Of a DNA stretch of 64,000 bases, positions 30,382 to 38,606 are shown piece by piece; the stretch's first letter is position 1, and each line of letters opens with the position of its first letter. The notes beneath the pieces were generated by a model, which was given only the letters and a program-made list of their open reading frames with translations, was not told where the DNA came from and made no database searches. The stretch is from Cellulomonas chitinilytica. GTDB taxonomy: Bacteria; Actinomycetota; Actinomycetes; Actinomycetales; Cellulomonadaceae. The translations under genes were made by a program, and so were the position numbers. The stretch is from the NCBI RefSeq assembly GCF_016862675.1, contig NZ_BONK01000006.1, positions 186,001-250,000 of the forward strand. The letters run 5' to 3'.

Positions 30382-31137
30382 GTGACGCACCCTCGGACGG
30401 CTCTGATGTTGGCGCTCGACGAGCAGGTCGGGCCTACCGCCGGCGCGCACGGGTTCGAGGTCACGAGACCCCGCTTCGGCTCGATCGACCGCAGGTGGGT
30501 GCGACGCAACGCCGTCGGTGACGTCGCCGTGGTCGAGGTGGCCGCAACGGCGGGGCCCAGCGAGGGTGACCTCCGCGCGTTCGAGCTGTGGATCGCCGTC
30601 ACTCCCGAACCGGCGCTCGCACGGCTCCGGCAGGGTCAGAGCGAGTCGGTGGTGCAGGCGCTCCAGCACTCGGCGTCGCTCGGCATGTACACCGCGGTGC
30701 TGCCCCCGCCGGGCGGCGAACCCACCCCCGGGTCGGGCTCGTGGTGGAAGGTCCCCGAGGCCGACGTGGCGCCCGAGGTGGCCGCGGGCATCGCCGCGGA
30801 GCTCGAGCGCACCGGCTGGCCGACCCTCACCCGGCTGCTCGACCGCGAGGCGCTGCTCGCCCAGGTCCGCTCCGGCGACCTCGGCAACCGGACCACCGCG
30901 AGCCCGCGCGTGCTGGCCGGAGCCGAGGCGATGCTGCTCGCCGACCGGGGGCCGAGCCCCCGGCTGGACGAGCTGATCGCGATGCTGGACGAGGGTGTCG
31001 ACGGCCGGGGCCGCCCGTACGCAGGCGTCGCCACGGCGTTCCTCCGGGCCCGGGCCGGCGAGCGGGCGCCCGCACGGGCACGCGGGGCGAGGGCATGGTT
31101 CCGGCGCCGGCACAAGGGTGCTCGCCCGGCCGGCTGA
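30382..31137 (+). CDS. Hypothetical protein
   Basis: 251 aa, soluble. It begins MTHPRTALMLALDEQVGPTAG and continues with a beta-rich part (RRWVRRNAVGDVAVVEVAAT, FELWIAVTPEPALARL), which resembles small DUF4304-like domains, though I cannot assign it. A helical middle and a basic tail (RGARAWFRRRHKG) follow. The GTG is supported by CACCCT ending 6 nt before it. No signal peptide. Ending 48 nt from a convergent gene. Confidence 0.7.
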   Translation: MTHPRTALMLALDEQVGPTAGAHGFEVTRPRFGSIDRRWVRRNAVGDVAVVEVAATAGPSEGDLRAFELWIAVTPEPALARLRQGQSESVVQALQHSASLGMYTAVLPPPGGEPTPGSGSWWKVPEADVAPEVAAGIAAELERTGWPTLTRLLDREALLAQVRSGDLGNRTTASPRVLAGAEAMLLADRGPSPRLDELIAMLDEGVDGRGRPYAGVATAFLRARAGERAPARARGARAWFRRRHKGARPAG

Positions 31138-31185
31138 GGCACGGGGGACAGGGTGCTCGTCCGGCCGAGGCGCCGGCGCGGCCTG

Positions 31186-32118
31186 CTAGACCGGGACGGT
31201 GTCGCCGAGCCAGTCGAGCAGCAGCTCGGTGACGGTCTCGGGCACCTCGTCGGGCAGGTAGTGCCCCGCAGAGGCGACGAGCTCGTAGCGGTAGTCGGGC
31301 CCGAGGAGGGCGGCCGTGCTCGACGAGAGCGCCGCCCGGGGCGCGGGGCGCAGGCCGTCCCGCGCCCCGTGCACCTGCAGCACCGGCAGCGGCCGCGTGG
31401 ACTCCAGGGCCGAGTGGTACCGCCGGCCGTCGAGCCGCGGCGTCGAGCGCACGAGCCAGCGGAGCTGCTCCATCTGGCTGTGCGCCGCGAACGGCACACG
31501 GATCGCGTCGCGGTACGTCCGCTCGGTGCCCGCGTCGGGCCAGCCGGGCGTGCCGCCCCACTCGGAGAGCAGCTGCGCGACGAGGTCGCCGCGGGTCAGC
31601 GCCCGCTCGGGGAACGACGGGAGCTGCACGAACGCGAGCCGCCGCATCGCCCCGGGACGGATCGCCGCCCGGGGGTGCCACTGCATGTCGAGGGGATGGG
31701 GGGCACCCAGCGCGGCGACGGCCCGGACCACCTCCGGGTGGAGCGCCGCGAGCGCCCACGCGATCTCGCCACCGGTGCCGTTGCCGACCACGACGGCCTG
31801 CGTCGCACCGAGCGACCGCACGACGCCCGCGACGTCGGTCGCGAGCGTCGGCACGTCGTACCCCTGCGGCGGCTTGTCGGACCCGCCGGTGCCGCGGACG
31901 TCCATCGCGGCGACCCGGTAGCCGGCCGCGGCCAGCGCGGGGAGCTGGTGGCGCCACGCCCACCAGAACTGCGGGACGCCGTGCAGGAGGACGACGAGCG
32001 GGGCGTCACGGTCGTCGGGTCCGCACACGGCGACGTGGAAACGTGCGCCGTTCGCGGCCACGAACCGGTGCTGCCACGGGCCGTCGATCAGGAGCGTGGC
32101 GGAGTCGACGGTCGTCAT
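31186..32118 (-). CDS. Alpha/beta-hydrolase fold protein lacking the nucleophile
   Basis: 310 aa, resembling epoxide hydrolase-type enzymes. The oxyanion part LLHGVPQFWWAWR, the acid region QVHGARDGLRP and the His in ASAGHYLPDEVPE are in place. The nucleophile elbow, however, reads VVGNGTGGEIAW: where family members have Asp or Ser (GHDWGG), this has Gly. Unless another residue substitutes, hydrolase chemistry should be lost. In mycobacteria an epoxide-hydrolase-like gene lies in the same neighbourhood. TAAGTT ends 7 nt before ATG 32118, supporting a leaderless start. Confidence 0.85.
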   Translation of the reverse strand: MTTVDSATLLIDGPWQHRFVAANGARFHVAVCGPDDRDAPLVVLLHGVPQFWWAWRHQLPALAAAGYRVAAMDVRGTGGSDKPPQGYDVPTLATDVAGVVRSLGATQAVVVGNGTGGEIAWALAALHPEVVRAVAALGAPHPLDMQWHPRAAIRPGAMRRLAFVQLPSFPERALTRGDLVAQLLSEWGGTPGWPDAGTERTYRDAIRVPFAAHSQMEQLRWLVRSTPRLDGRRYHSALESTRPLPVLQVHGARDGLRPAPRAALSSSTAALLGPDYRYELVASAGHYLPDEVPETVTELLLDWLGDTVPV

Positions 32119-32128
32119 CGAGGCGAAC

Positions 32129-33400
32129 TTACCCGACCGTTCCGGCTCCCAGCCCGACGCCGCGGGCGTGGTGCCGGTCGCGTCGCCACAGGGCCGCGCC
32201 GCCCAGCAGCGCGGCCACGAGCGAGGCCGCCAGGACGGCGACCACGACGTGCTCGTCGTGCGCGCTGCCCTCACCGAACGCCAGCTCCCCGACGAGCAGG
32301 GACACCGTGAAGCCGATGCCACCGACGAGCCCGACGGCGAGCACGTCGGCCCAGCCGAGCCCAGGCGCGAGCGTGGCCCGCGTGAACCGGGCGACGAGCC
32401 AGGTCGCGGCGAGGATCCCGACCGGCTTGCCGACGACGAGGCCGAGCGCGACCCCTTGCGCGACGGGGTCGGCGAGGGTGTCGCCGAGCACCCCCTGGTC
32501 GAACGTCACGCCCGCGGCGAAGACGGCGAACACGGGGACCGCCACGCCGGCGGACCAGGGCCGCCACCGGTGCTCCCACCGTTCGGCGAGCGAATACTCG
32601 GGCGGTCCCGGCAGCCGCAGCGCCCGCTGGGTAGCCGCGGCCGTCGCGGGTGCGGTGAGGCCGAGCAGCACCCCGGCGATCGTCGCGTGCACGCCGGACG
32701 CGTGCAGCAGGGCCCAGGCGAGCACGCCGAGGGGGAGCAGGAGCCAGCCCGACGTCCACCCGCGGCGCACGACGAGCGCGAACACGGCCACCGTCGCGAG
32801 GGACGCGACGAGCGGGCCCAGGGCCACGTGGTCGGTGTAGAACACGCCGATCACGACGATCGCGAGCAGGTCGTCGACCACCGCGAGCGTGAGCAGGAAC
32901 GCGCGCAGGGAGTTCGGCAGGCTGCGGCCGACGAGGGCGAGCACCGAGACGGCGAACGCGATGTCCGTCGCGGTCGGCACCGCCCAGCCGGCCAGGTCGC
33001 CGCCGACGGCCCGGACGTTCACGGCGACGAACAGCGCCGCCGGGACGAGCATGCCGCCGACGGCCGCGACGATCGGCACGACCGCCCTGCGGGGGTCGCG
33101 CAGCTCGCCGGCCACGATCTCCCGCTTGAGCTCCAGCCCGACGACGAAGAAGAAGATCGCGAGCAGGCCGTCGGTGGCCCAGGAGGAGACCGTCAGGTCG
33201 AGGTGCAGCGCCGCCGGTCCGAGGACCGTGCCCGACACCGACTCGTACGACGCGGGCGCCACGTTCGCCCACAGGAGCGCGACGACGGTGCCGACCAGGA
33301 GCAGCACCCCGCCGGCCCGCTCCTCGCGGAGGGTGTCGGCGAGGTTGCGCTCACCTCCGGGGGTGAGCGCCCCGAACAGGCGCTCCCCGACGCGTCGCAC
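32129..33400 (-). CDS. nhaA: Na+/H+ antiporter NhaA
   Basis: 423 aa, about twelve membrane helices. Electrogenic exchange of 2 H+ for Na+. The essential paired aspartates are in LAVVDDLLAIVVIG, and the unwound-helix region TDIAFAVSVLALVGR and the FFFVVGLELKRE block are typical. The GTG at 33400 lies 2 nt beyond the glnR stop, so it is probably co-transcribed with glnR. The stop is 11 nt before the hydrolase start. Confidence 0.94.
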   Translation of the reverse strand: MRRVGERLFGALTPGGERNLADTLREERAGGVLLLVGTVVALLWANVAPASYESVSGTVLGPAALHLDLTVSSWATDGLLAIFFFVVGLELKREIVAGELRDPRRAVVPIVAAVGGMLVPAALFVAVNVRAVGGDLAGWAVPTATDIAFAVSVLALVGRSLPNSLRAFLLTLAVVDDLLAIVVIGVFYTDHVALGPLVASLATVAVFALVVRRGWTSGWLLLPLGVLAWALLHASGVHATIAGVLLGLTAPATAAATQRALRLPGPPEYSLAERWEHRWRPWSAGVAVPVFAVFAAGVTFDQGVLGDTLADPVAQGVALGLVVGKPVGILAATWLVARFTRATLAPGLGWADVLAVGLVGGIGFTVSLLVGELAFGEGSAHDEHVVVAVLAASLVAALLGGAALWRRDRHHARGVGLGAGTVG

Positions 33401-33402
33401 GG

Positions 33403-34131
33403 TCAGGCGTCGAGAGGCTCGGGGACGCCCGACCGGTCGTCGAGCGCGTTCCGGCGGTCCTTCGGCGGGTCGAACCGGTAGCCGACGTTGCGGACGGTGC
33501 CGATGAGCTGCTCGTGCTCGGGGCCGAGCTTGGCGCGCAGCCGTCGCACGTGGACGTCGACCGTGCGCGTGCCCCCGTAGTAGTCGTAGCCCCACACCTC
33601 CTGCAGCAGCTGGGCGCGGGTGAACACGCGGCCCGGGTGCTGCACGAGGTACTTGAGGAGCTCGAACTCCTTGTACGTGAGGTCGAGCGGGCGGCCCCGG
33701 AGGCGGGCCGTGTAGCCGCCCGCGTCGATCGTGAGCTCGCCGGACGAGATCTCCTGCGGGGCGTCGTCGAAGCTCGTCGTCGCCGCACGCTCCATGACGA
33801 GACGGAACCGGGTCTCGACCTCCGCGGGCCCCGCCGACTCCAGGACGATGTCGTCGGCACCCCACTCCGCGGTGACGACCGTGAGGCCGCCCTCCGTGAG
33901 GACGAGGACGAGCGGGACCGTCAGGCCGGTCGCGCGCAGCAGGCGGCAGGTGGTCCGGGCCGTCACCAGGTCACGGCGCGCGTCGAGCACGACGATGTCC
34001 GCGTCCGGTGCGTCGACCAGCGCCGACGGTTCGACGGGGAGCACGCGGACACGGTGGGAGAGCAGTCCGAGAGCCGGGAGCACCTGGGCGGAGCCCCCGG
34101 ACGCTGGAGTGAGCAGCAGCAGATCCGCCAC
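33403..34131 (-). CDS. glnR: GlnR-like OmpR-family regulator
   Basis: 242 aa. The N-terminal pseudo-receiver has the GlnR pattern [21 protein letters not shown], then [10 protein letters not shown] and [23 protein letters not shown]. The canonical phospho-acceptor pocket is incomplete, as in other orphan GlnR proteins. The C-terminal winged helix contains [45 protein letters not shown] and VRNVGYRF. Global nitrogen regulator in actinobacteria. The GTG start has a GGGGAGG ribosome-binding site. No cognate kinase is nearby, as expected. Confidence 0.88.
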   Translation of the reverse strand: MADLLLLTPASGGSAQVLPALGLLSHRVRVLPVEPSALVDAPDADIVVLDARRDLVTARTTCRLLRATGLTVPLVLVLTEGGLTVVTAEWGADDIVLESAGPAEVETRFRLVMERAATTSFDDAPQEISSGELTIDAGGYTARLRGRPLDLTYKEFELLKYLVQHPGRVFTRAQLLQEVWGYDYYGGTRTVDVHVRRLRAKLGPEHEQLIGTVRNVGYRFDPPKDRRNALDDRSGVPEPLDA

Positions 34132-34245
34132 CTGGTACCTCCCCGCGTGCGAGTGGTGGACACGGTACCGCCTGGCCCGCACGCTTCGCGCCGACCGTCT
34201 GCCGACCGACCGGCAGGTGGCGGCGCGTCTGCGACAATCGTCGCC

Positions 34246-34284
34246 GTGCAGACCCCCTCGTCCCCGACCCGCGCGCCCCGGTAG
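34246..34284 (+). CDS. Possible leaderless 12-codon upstream ORF
   Basis: GACAAT (34233-34238) ends 7 nt before a GTG that opens a 12-codon frame ([12 protein letters not shown]) ending in TAG only 6 nt before the GTG of the next gene. It fits the local leaderless pattern and could deliver ribosomes to the downstream start. Speculative. Confidence 0.3.
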   Translation: MQTPSSPTRAPR

Positions 34285-34290
34285 CGGCCC

Positions 34291-35025
34291 GTGCAGCTCG
34301 CTACGCGTGCGGTCGTCACGGCCGCCCTCGCCGCCCTGGTCGCCGTCGCCGGGTACTTCGGGGGGATCTACGTCGCCGGTGCCGCGGGCCTGCTCGCGCT
34401 CGTGTTCGCCGTCGGCTGGCCCAGCCTCGCCGGCCTGCCCTTCCGCCCCGGCTCCACGGTCGTCGTCGCGCTCGCCGGTCTCGGTGGCGTGGCGGTCGTC
34501 CACTTCGTGGCCGACGAGCCGTACCTGCGGGACCTGCCCGTCGTCCTGGCCGGCGCGATCGTGCTCGCGTTCATCAACGAGCTGCTGCGGCGCGACGGCC
34601 GGCCGCGGCTCGTCGAGTCGGTGTCCGGGACCGTCGCGGGGACGGCCGTCGCCGTCGCCGTCACGGGCTGGGTGGCGACCGACCGGTCGGCGGGCGGCGA
34701 GTCGCTCGTCGTGGCAGGCGCGACCGCGCTGGCCGTCGGGTCCGCGGTCGTCGCACTGACGCTCGCGCCGCTGCTCGGTGCCGTCGTGACCTCGCTCGCC
34801 GCGACCGCCGCCGGTGCCCTGGCGGGTGCGCTGCTGCCCGGGATGGGGGTCGTCCCGGGTGCCGCGCTCGGGTTCGCGGTCGGCGTGCTCGTCGCCGCCC
34901 TGCACGCCCTGTTCGACCGGCTCCCCGCGCTGTCGCGCAAGACCGCGGCGCTCGCGGCCGTCACGCTCCCCGTCACGGTGACGGGCACCCTCGTGTACGT
35001 CGTCGGCCGGGTCCTCGGGGGCTGA
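34291..35025 (+). CDS. Conserved hydrophobic membrane protein
   Basis: 244 aa with about seven to eight membrane segments and hardly any loops; one basic cytoplasmic loop ([15 protein letters not shown]). No catalytic motif seen. It lies between glnR (divergent) and a thioredoxin-like gene, with a 1-nt gap to the latter. The same arrangement is common next to actinobacterial glnR. Function unknown. Confidence 0.8.
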   Translation: MQLATRAVVTAALAALVAVAGYFGGIYVAGAAGLLALVFAVGWPSLAGLPFRPGSTVVVALAGLGGVAVVHFVADEPYLRDLPVVLAGAIVLAFINELLRRDGRPRLVESVSGTVAGTAVAVAVTGWVATDRSAGGESLVVAGATALAVGSAVVALTLAPLLGAVVTSLAATAAGALAGALLPGMGVVPGAALGFAVGVLVAALHALFDRLPALSRKTAALAAVTLPVTVTGTLVYVVGRVLGG

Positions 35026-35026
35026 C

Positions 35027-35524
35027 GTGGGTCGTGTGCTGCTCGTCGTCGCCGTCCTGGTGCTGGCCACCGGGCTGGGGCTGTGGTGGCGGGCGCGCAA
35101 CGGCCGGTTCACCGCCGTCGACCCGCGGGTCGTCGCCGACGCGGAGCACACGCCGACGACGGGCGACGAGACCCGCCTGACGGCCGCCGAGATCGGCGCG
35201 CCGCTGGGGTCGAGGGTGACGTTCGTCCAGATGTCCAGCGCGGTCTGCACCCCGTGCCGCCGCACCCACGCCGTCCTCACGCAGGTGGCCGCGGAGCACG
35301 AGGGCGTCTCACATGTGGAGCTGGACGTGGAGGAGCACCTCGACCTCGTGCGACGCTTCCACGTGATGCGCACGCCCACCACCCTGCTGGTCGACGCCCA
35401 CGGCGTCGTCGTCGGTCGCCTCTCCGGCGCGACCGACCGCCGGCATGCGCTCGCCGCGCTCGCCTCGTGCCTCGACGGCTCGAACCCCGGCGGCTCGTGT
35501 CCGGACGGGGTCCTGCCCCGCTGA
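35027..35524 (+). CDS. Membrane-anchored thioredoxin-like protein
   Basis: 165 aa. N-terminal anchor helix ([17 protein letters not shown]), then a thioredoxin fold with the active-site CTPC preceded by TFVQMSSAV, and the cis-Pro in [10 protein letters not shown]. The two redox cysteines are intact, so thiol-disulfide exchange outside the membrane is likely. The GTG lies 1 nt after the previous stop. Confidence 0.88.
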   Translation: MGRVLLVVAVLVLATGLGLWWRARNGRFTAVDPRVVADAEHTPTTGDETRLTAAEIGAPLGSRVTFVQMSSAVCTPCRRTHAVLTQVAAEHEGVSHVELDVEEHLDLVRRFHVMRTPTTLLVDAHGVVVGRLSGATDRRHALAALASCLDGSNPGGSCPDGVLPR

Positions 35525-35660
35525 CGACCGAGCGCCCCGGCACCGCCGAGGCCCCCGGTGCACCGCGAGCCGGTGCCCACGTCACCGGGCGACGACCCCG
35601 GCCCCGCCGCCGTCCAGCCGCAGCCCGTCCGCGGCACCCCCAGACCCCCGGAGAACACCC

Positions 35661-36176
35661 GTGTCCGAGCCCGTCCCGTCCACCGTCACCCCGTCGGCAC
35701 CCGCCTCTGCGCCCGCCTCTGCACCCGCCTCTGGGCCCGCTTCTGCGCCCGCCGGCATCGACCCCCGCGGCCCGCGCTTCGGTGCCGCGCTCACCGCCGT
35801 GCTCCTGGTCGGCGTGCTGCTCCTCGGCACGTCGGCGGCCGCCACCGCGCTCCTCGCCGTCGTCGCCGCGGGCTTCGCCCTCGGCGTCGCCTTCGGGGTG
35901 GGCGGCACCTGGCAGGGCGTGCTGTTCCGGAAGGTCGTCCGGCCCCGGCTCGCACCGCCGACCGAGCTCGAGGACCCGCGCCCGCCGCGGTTCGCGCAGC
36001 TCGTCGGGCTCGTCGTGACCGGCGTCGGGCTCGTGCTCGCGCTGGTCGGCGTGTCCGCGGCGGTGCCCGTCGCGGCGGCGTTCGCGCTCGTCGCGGCGTT
36101 CCTCAACGCGGTGTTCGGGCTGTGCCTCGGGTGCGAGCTGTACCTGCTCGGCGTCCGGCTGCGGGCGCGCGCCTGA
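35661..36176 (+). CDS. DUF4395 family membrane protein
   Basis: 171 aa. After a repetitive [17 protein letters not shown]-terminus comes [17 protein letters not shown], the usual opening of DUF4395, then four membrane helices and the conserved [17 protein letters not shown] with two cysteines. The family often accompanies thioredoxin-like and sulfurtransferase genes, so a link to thiol chemistry is plausible but unproven. GTG 35661 has GGAG at 7-10 nt. Confidence 0.88.
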   Translation: MSEPVPSTVTPSAPASAPASAPASGPASAPAGIDPRGPRFGAALTAVLLVGVLLLGTSAAATALLAVVAAGFALGVAFGVGGTWQGVLFRKVVRPRLAPPTELEDPRPPRFAQLVGLVVTGVGLVLALVGVSAAVPVAAAFALVAAFLNAVFGLCLGCELYLLGVRLRARA

Positions 36177-36204
36177 GCGGTCGCCGGGCGCGCGTGAGCG
36201 GACG

Positions 36205-36576
36205 TCAGTAGACGAGCGCCTGCGCGCCCTCGGCGAGCGTCTCCTCGACGAACACGGCCGCGCCGGCGATCCGCACGCCCGGCAGCACGTCGTCCGGGGT
36301 GATGCCCCGCCGCGCCGCGCACTGCGTGCACACCGTGACCGTGCCGGACTCCAGCACGACCTCGAGGAGCTCGGCGAGCGGGGTGGCGTGCTCGAGGACC
36401 AGGTCGGCGGCGCGCCCGGGCAGGCCGAACCAGGCGGACTCGCCCGTGAGCCACAGGCTGACCTGCGCACCCGCGGCGACCGCGGCCGCAGCCACGGTGA
36501 GTGCCTGGTTGGCGGCCTCGGGACGGTCGGTGCCGGACGTGGTCTTGATCACCAGGCTGCGCGTCGGGGTGCTCAC
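36205..36576 (-). CDS. DsrE/DsrF-like sulfur-relay protein
   Basis: 123 aa. DsrE fold seen in SLVIKTTSG, EAANQALTVAAAAVAAGAQVSLWLTGESAW and TVCTQCAARRGI. The CTQC pair includes the Cys position used for persulfide transfer in DsrE-like proteins. The GTG start is decided by TACCCT 6 nt upstream. Divergent from the small membrane gene. Confidence 0.85.
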   Translation of the reverse strand: MSTPTRSLVIKTTSGTDRPEAANQALTVAAAAVAAGAQVSLWLTGESAWFGLPGRAADLVLEHATPLAELLEVVLESGTVTVCTQCAARRGITPDDVLPGVRIAGAAVFVEETLAEGAQALVY

Positions 36577-36582
36577 CGGAAC

Positions 36583-36588
36583 AGGGTA
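36583..36588 (-). promoter_or_regulatory. -10 element, leaderless DsrE gene
   Basis: TACCCT on the minus strand, 6 nt before the GTG. Confidence 0.55.
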
Positions 36589-36603
36589 GGGGTGCGTGCT
36601 CGT

Positions 36604-36609
36604 TAGGAT
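36604..36609 (+). promoter_or_regulatory. -10 element, leaderless small membrane gene
   Basis: TAGGAT ends 7 nt before ATG 36617. It lies back to back with the DsrE -10; the two hexamers are only 15 nt apart. Confidence 0.55.
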
Positions 36610-36616
36610 CGGTGCC

Positions 36617-36724
36617 ATGACTGTCACCGAGGGCGTCTTCATCGGTCTGCTCGTGGCGACGACCCTGACGATCGGCTGGTTCGCGGGTCTCGTCGTCTGG
36701 AAGCTCTACAAGGGCCAGCGCTGA
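36617..36724 (+). CDS. 35-residue single-helix membrane protein
   Basis: MTVTEGVFIGLLVATTLTIGW continues into a hydrophobic helix and ends VWKLYKGQR. One membrane span with a basic C-terminus. Start supported by the -10 at 36604. It is 32 nt upstream of the nitrobindin-like gene. Too short for standard gene calls, but a real gene on context; function unknown. Confidence 0.65.
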   Translation: MTVTEGVFIGLLVATTLTIGWFAGLVVWKLYKGQR

Positions 36725-36756
36725 CCGCTCGCCCGATCATCAGGAGGACCTGACCC

Positions 36757-37347
36757 ATGCCGTTCGTCCTGCCGGACCCCGAGGGCCTCGCCCCCGAGGT
36801 GTACCCGTTGGCGTGGCTCGTCGGCCGGTGGCACGGACCCGGCGTGGTCGGCTACCCGGGCATCGACGAGACGGCGTTCACCCAGGACGTGGTGTTCGAC
36901 CACGACGGCGGCCCCTACCTGTCGTACACGTCGACCATCCGGCTCGTCGTCGCGCCGGACGACGCGGCGGCGCTGGACGAGGACGCCGCGGACGACGACG
37001 GCCCGGTGTGGGCCTCCGAGTCGGGGTACTGGCGGGTGCCGCCGGAGCGTCCCGACGACCTCACCGACGACCAGCACCCCGTCGAGCTGCTGCTCGCGGA
37101 CCCGTCCGGCCACGTCGCCCTGTACGTGGGCACGGTCGGCAAGGGCCGCATCGACCTGGTGAGCGACCTCATCGCCCGGACGGCCAGCGGCGCCGACGTG
37201 AGCGCCGGCAAGCGGCTGTACGGGCTGGTGCAGGGCGAGCTCATGTGGGCGCACGACATCGCGGCGTTCGGTCAGCCCATGCAGTCCTACGCGTCGGCCC
37301 GGCTGGCGCGCGTGGAGCCGACGACGACGCCCGGCGACGAGGGCTGA
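36757..37347 (+). CDS. Nitrobindin/FABP-like beta-barrel protein
   Basis: 196 aa. The opening LAWLVGRWHGPGVVGYPGI has the GxWxGxG signature of nitrobindin (DUF1794/THAP4-like) heme barrels. Near the C-terminus, where I expect the heme-ligand His (GQPLQPHL-type), this reads GQPMQSYASARL, so the His appears to be Tyr. An acidic insertion (LDEDAADDDG) is unusual. AGGAGG precedes the ATG. It is followed 5 nt later by the YgfZ gene. Confidence 0.85.
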   Translation: MPFVLPDPEGLAPEVYPLAWLVGRWHGPGVVGYPGIDETAFTQDVVFDHDGGPYLSYTSTIRLVVAPDDAAALDEDAADDDGPVWASESGYWRVPPERPDDLTDDQHPVELLLADPSGHVALYVGTVGKGRIDLVSDLIARTASGADVSAGKRLYGLVQGELMWAHDIAAFGQPMQSYASARLARVEPTTTPGDEG

Positions 37348-37351
37348 GCCG

Positions 37352-38524
37352 GTGAGCGCTCCGGCCGAGGTCGAGGCCAGCCACGGTGAGCCGCCGCGGC
37401 ACGTCAGCCCGCTGCTGCAGCGCCGCGGGGCCGTCGCCGGCTCCGGGCCGGACGCGGGGGTCGCGTGGCACTACGGTGACCCGACGGCCGAGCAGCGGGC
37501 GCTGACCCGGGGCGGGGCCGTCGTCGACCAGTCGCACCTCGGCGTCGTCCGCGTGGCCGGCCCCGACCGGCTGAGCTGGCTGAACTCGATCACCTCGCAG
37601 GAGCTGACCGCGCTGCCGCCGCGGACGTCCACGGAGCTGCTGGTGCTGAGCCCGCAGGGGCACGTCGAGCACGCGGCCGCGGTCGTCGACGACGGCGAGG
37701 CCACCTGGCTCGTCACCGAGACGCCGATCGCGCTCGCGGCGTGGCTGAACCGCATGAAGTTCATGCTGCGGGTCGAGATCGCGGACGTGACCGACGAGTG
37801 GTCCGCGATCGGCGAGCCCGTGTCCGCCGAGGGTGCCGCCGACGAGCCCGTGACGTGGCGCGACCCGTGGCCGACCACCGCCCCCGGCGGCACGCGCTAC
37901 GGTCCCGCCGACGACGAGCACCCCGGCAACGACCGGCCCTGGCGGCTCGTGCTCGTCCCGCGTGCCCGGCTCGTCGACGAGGTGCGCGCCCGGGAGGCCG
38001 CCGGCTGGCCGCTCGTCGGCACCTGGGCGTCGGAGGCCGTCCGGGTGGAGGCGTTCCGTCCGCGCGCCGCCCGCGACGTCGACCACCGGACCATCCCGCA
38101 CGAGCTCGACTGGCTGCGCACCGCCGTCCACCTGCACAAGGGCTGCTACCGCGGCCAGGAGACCGTCGCGCGCGTGCACAACCTGGGACGCCCGCCGCGG
38201 CGGCTCGTGCTGCTGCACCTCGACGGGTCCGGGCACCTGCTGCCTGAGCCCGGCGCCGACGTGCACGAGGTCACCGCCGACCACGAGCCCGGCCGGGTCG
38301 TCGGCAAGGTCACGACGGTCGCGCGGCACCACGAGCTCGGGCCGGTCGCGCTCGCCGTCGTCAAGCGGTCGACGCCCGTCGATGCCACGCTCGTCGTGGA
38401 CTGCGAGGGCGGGGCCGTCGCCGCGGGCCAGGAGCAGGTCGTGCCGGGGGAGGGCGTGTCCGTGGACCGTCCCGCCCCGCGCGGGCCCGTGGCCCGCGGG
38501 CTCGGGGTGCACCCGAGCCTGTGA
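37352..38524 (+). CDS. ygfZ: YgfZ/GcvT folate-binding protein
   Basis: 390 aa. The family helps to maintain certain Fe-S proteins with tetrahydrofolate. The diagnostic KGCYRGQET motif is present (HLHKGCYRGQETVARVHNLG), and DQSHLGVVRVAGPDRLSWLNSI is the GcvT-like start. The length is larger than E. coli YgfZ because of an acidic loop and a C-terminal beta domain, as in other actinobacteria. The stop-start gap with the nitrobindin-like gene is 4 nt, suggesting one operon. Confidence 0.92.
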   Translation: MSAPAEVEASHGEPPRHVSPLLQRRGAVAGSGPDAGVAWHYGDPTAEQRALTRGGAVVDQSHLGVVRVAGPDRLSWLNSITSQELTALPPRTSTELLVLSPQGHVEHAAAVVDDGEATWLVTETPIALAAWLNRMKFMLRVEIADVTDEWSAIGEPVSAEGAADEPVTWRDPWPTTAPGGTRYGPADDEHPGNDRPWRLVLVPRARLVDEVRAREAAGWPLVGTWASEAVRVEAFRPRAARDVDHRTIPHELDWLRTAVHLHKGCYRGQETVARVHNLGRPPRRLVLLHLDGSGHLLPEPGADVHEVTADHEPGRVVGKVTTVARHHELGPVALAVVKRSTPVDATLVVDCEGGAVAAGQEQVVPGEGVSVDRPAPRGPVARGLGVHPSL

Positions 38525-38606
38525 CGTCCGGCCGGCGACGTCAGCCGACCGGTGCGGGTCCGTCGCACGAGGCGAGGGCCGCTGCGGTCCCGGACGGGGA
38601 GGTCCC

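Noticed and set aside
36205..36470. 397-residue minus frame over DUF4395 and DsrE
   Set aside because: It is a shadow; the DsrE gene occupies a different minus frame with a clear fold and -10 element.
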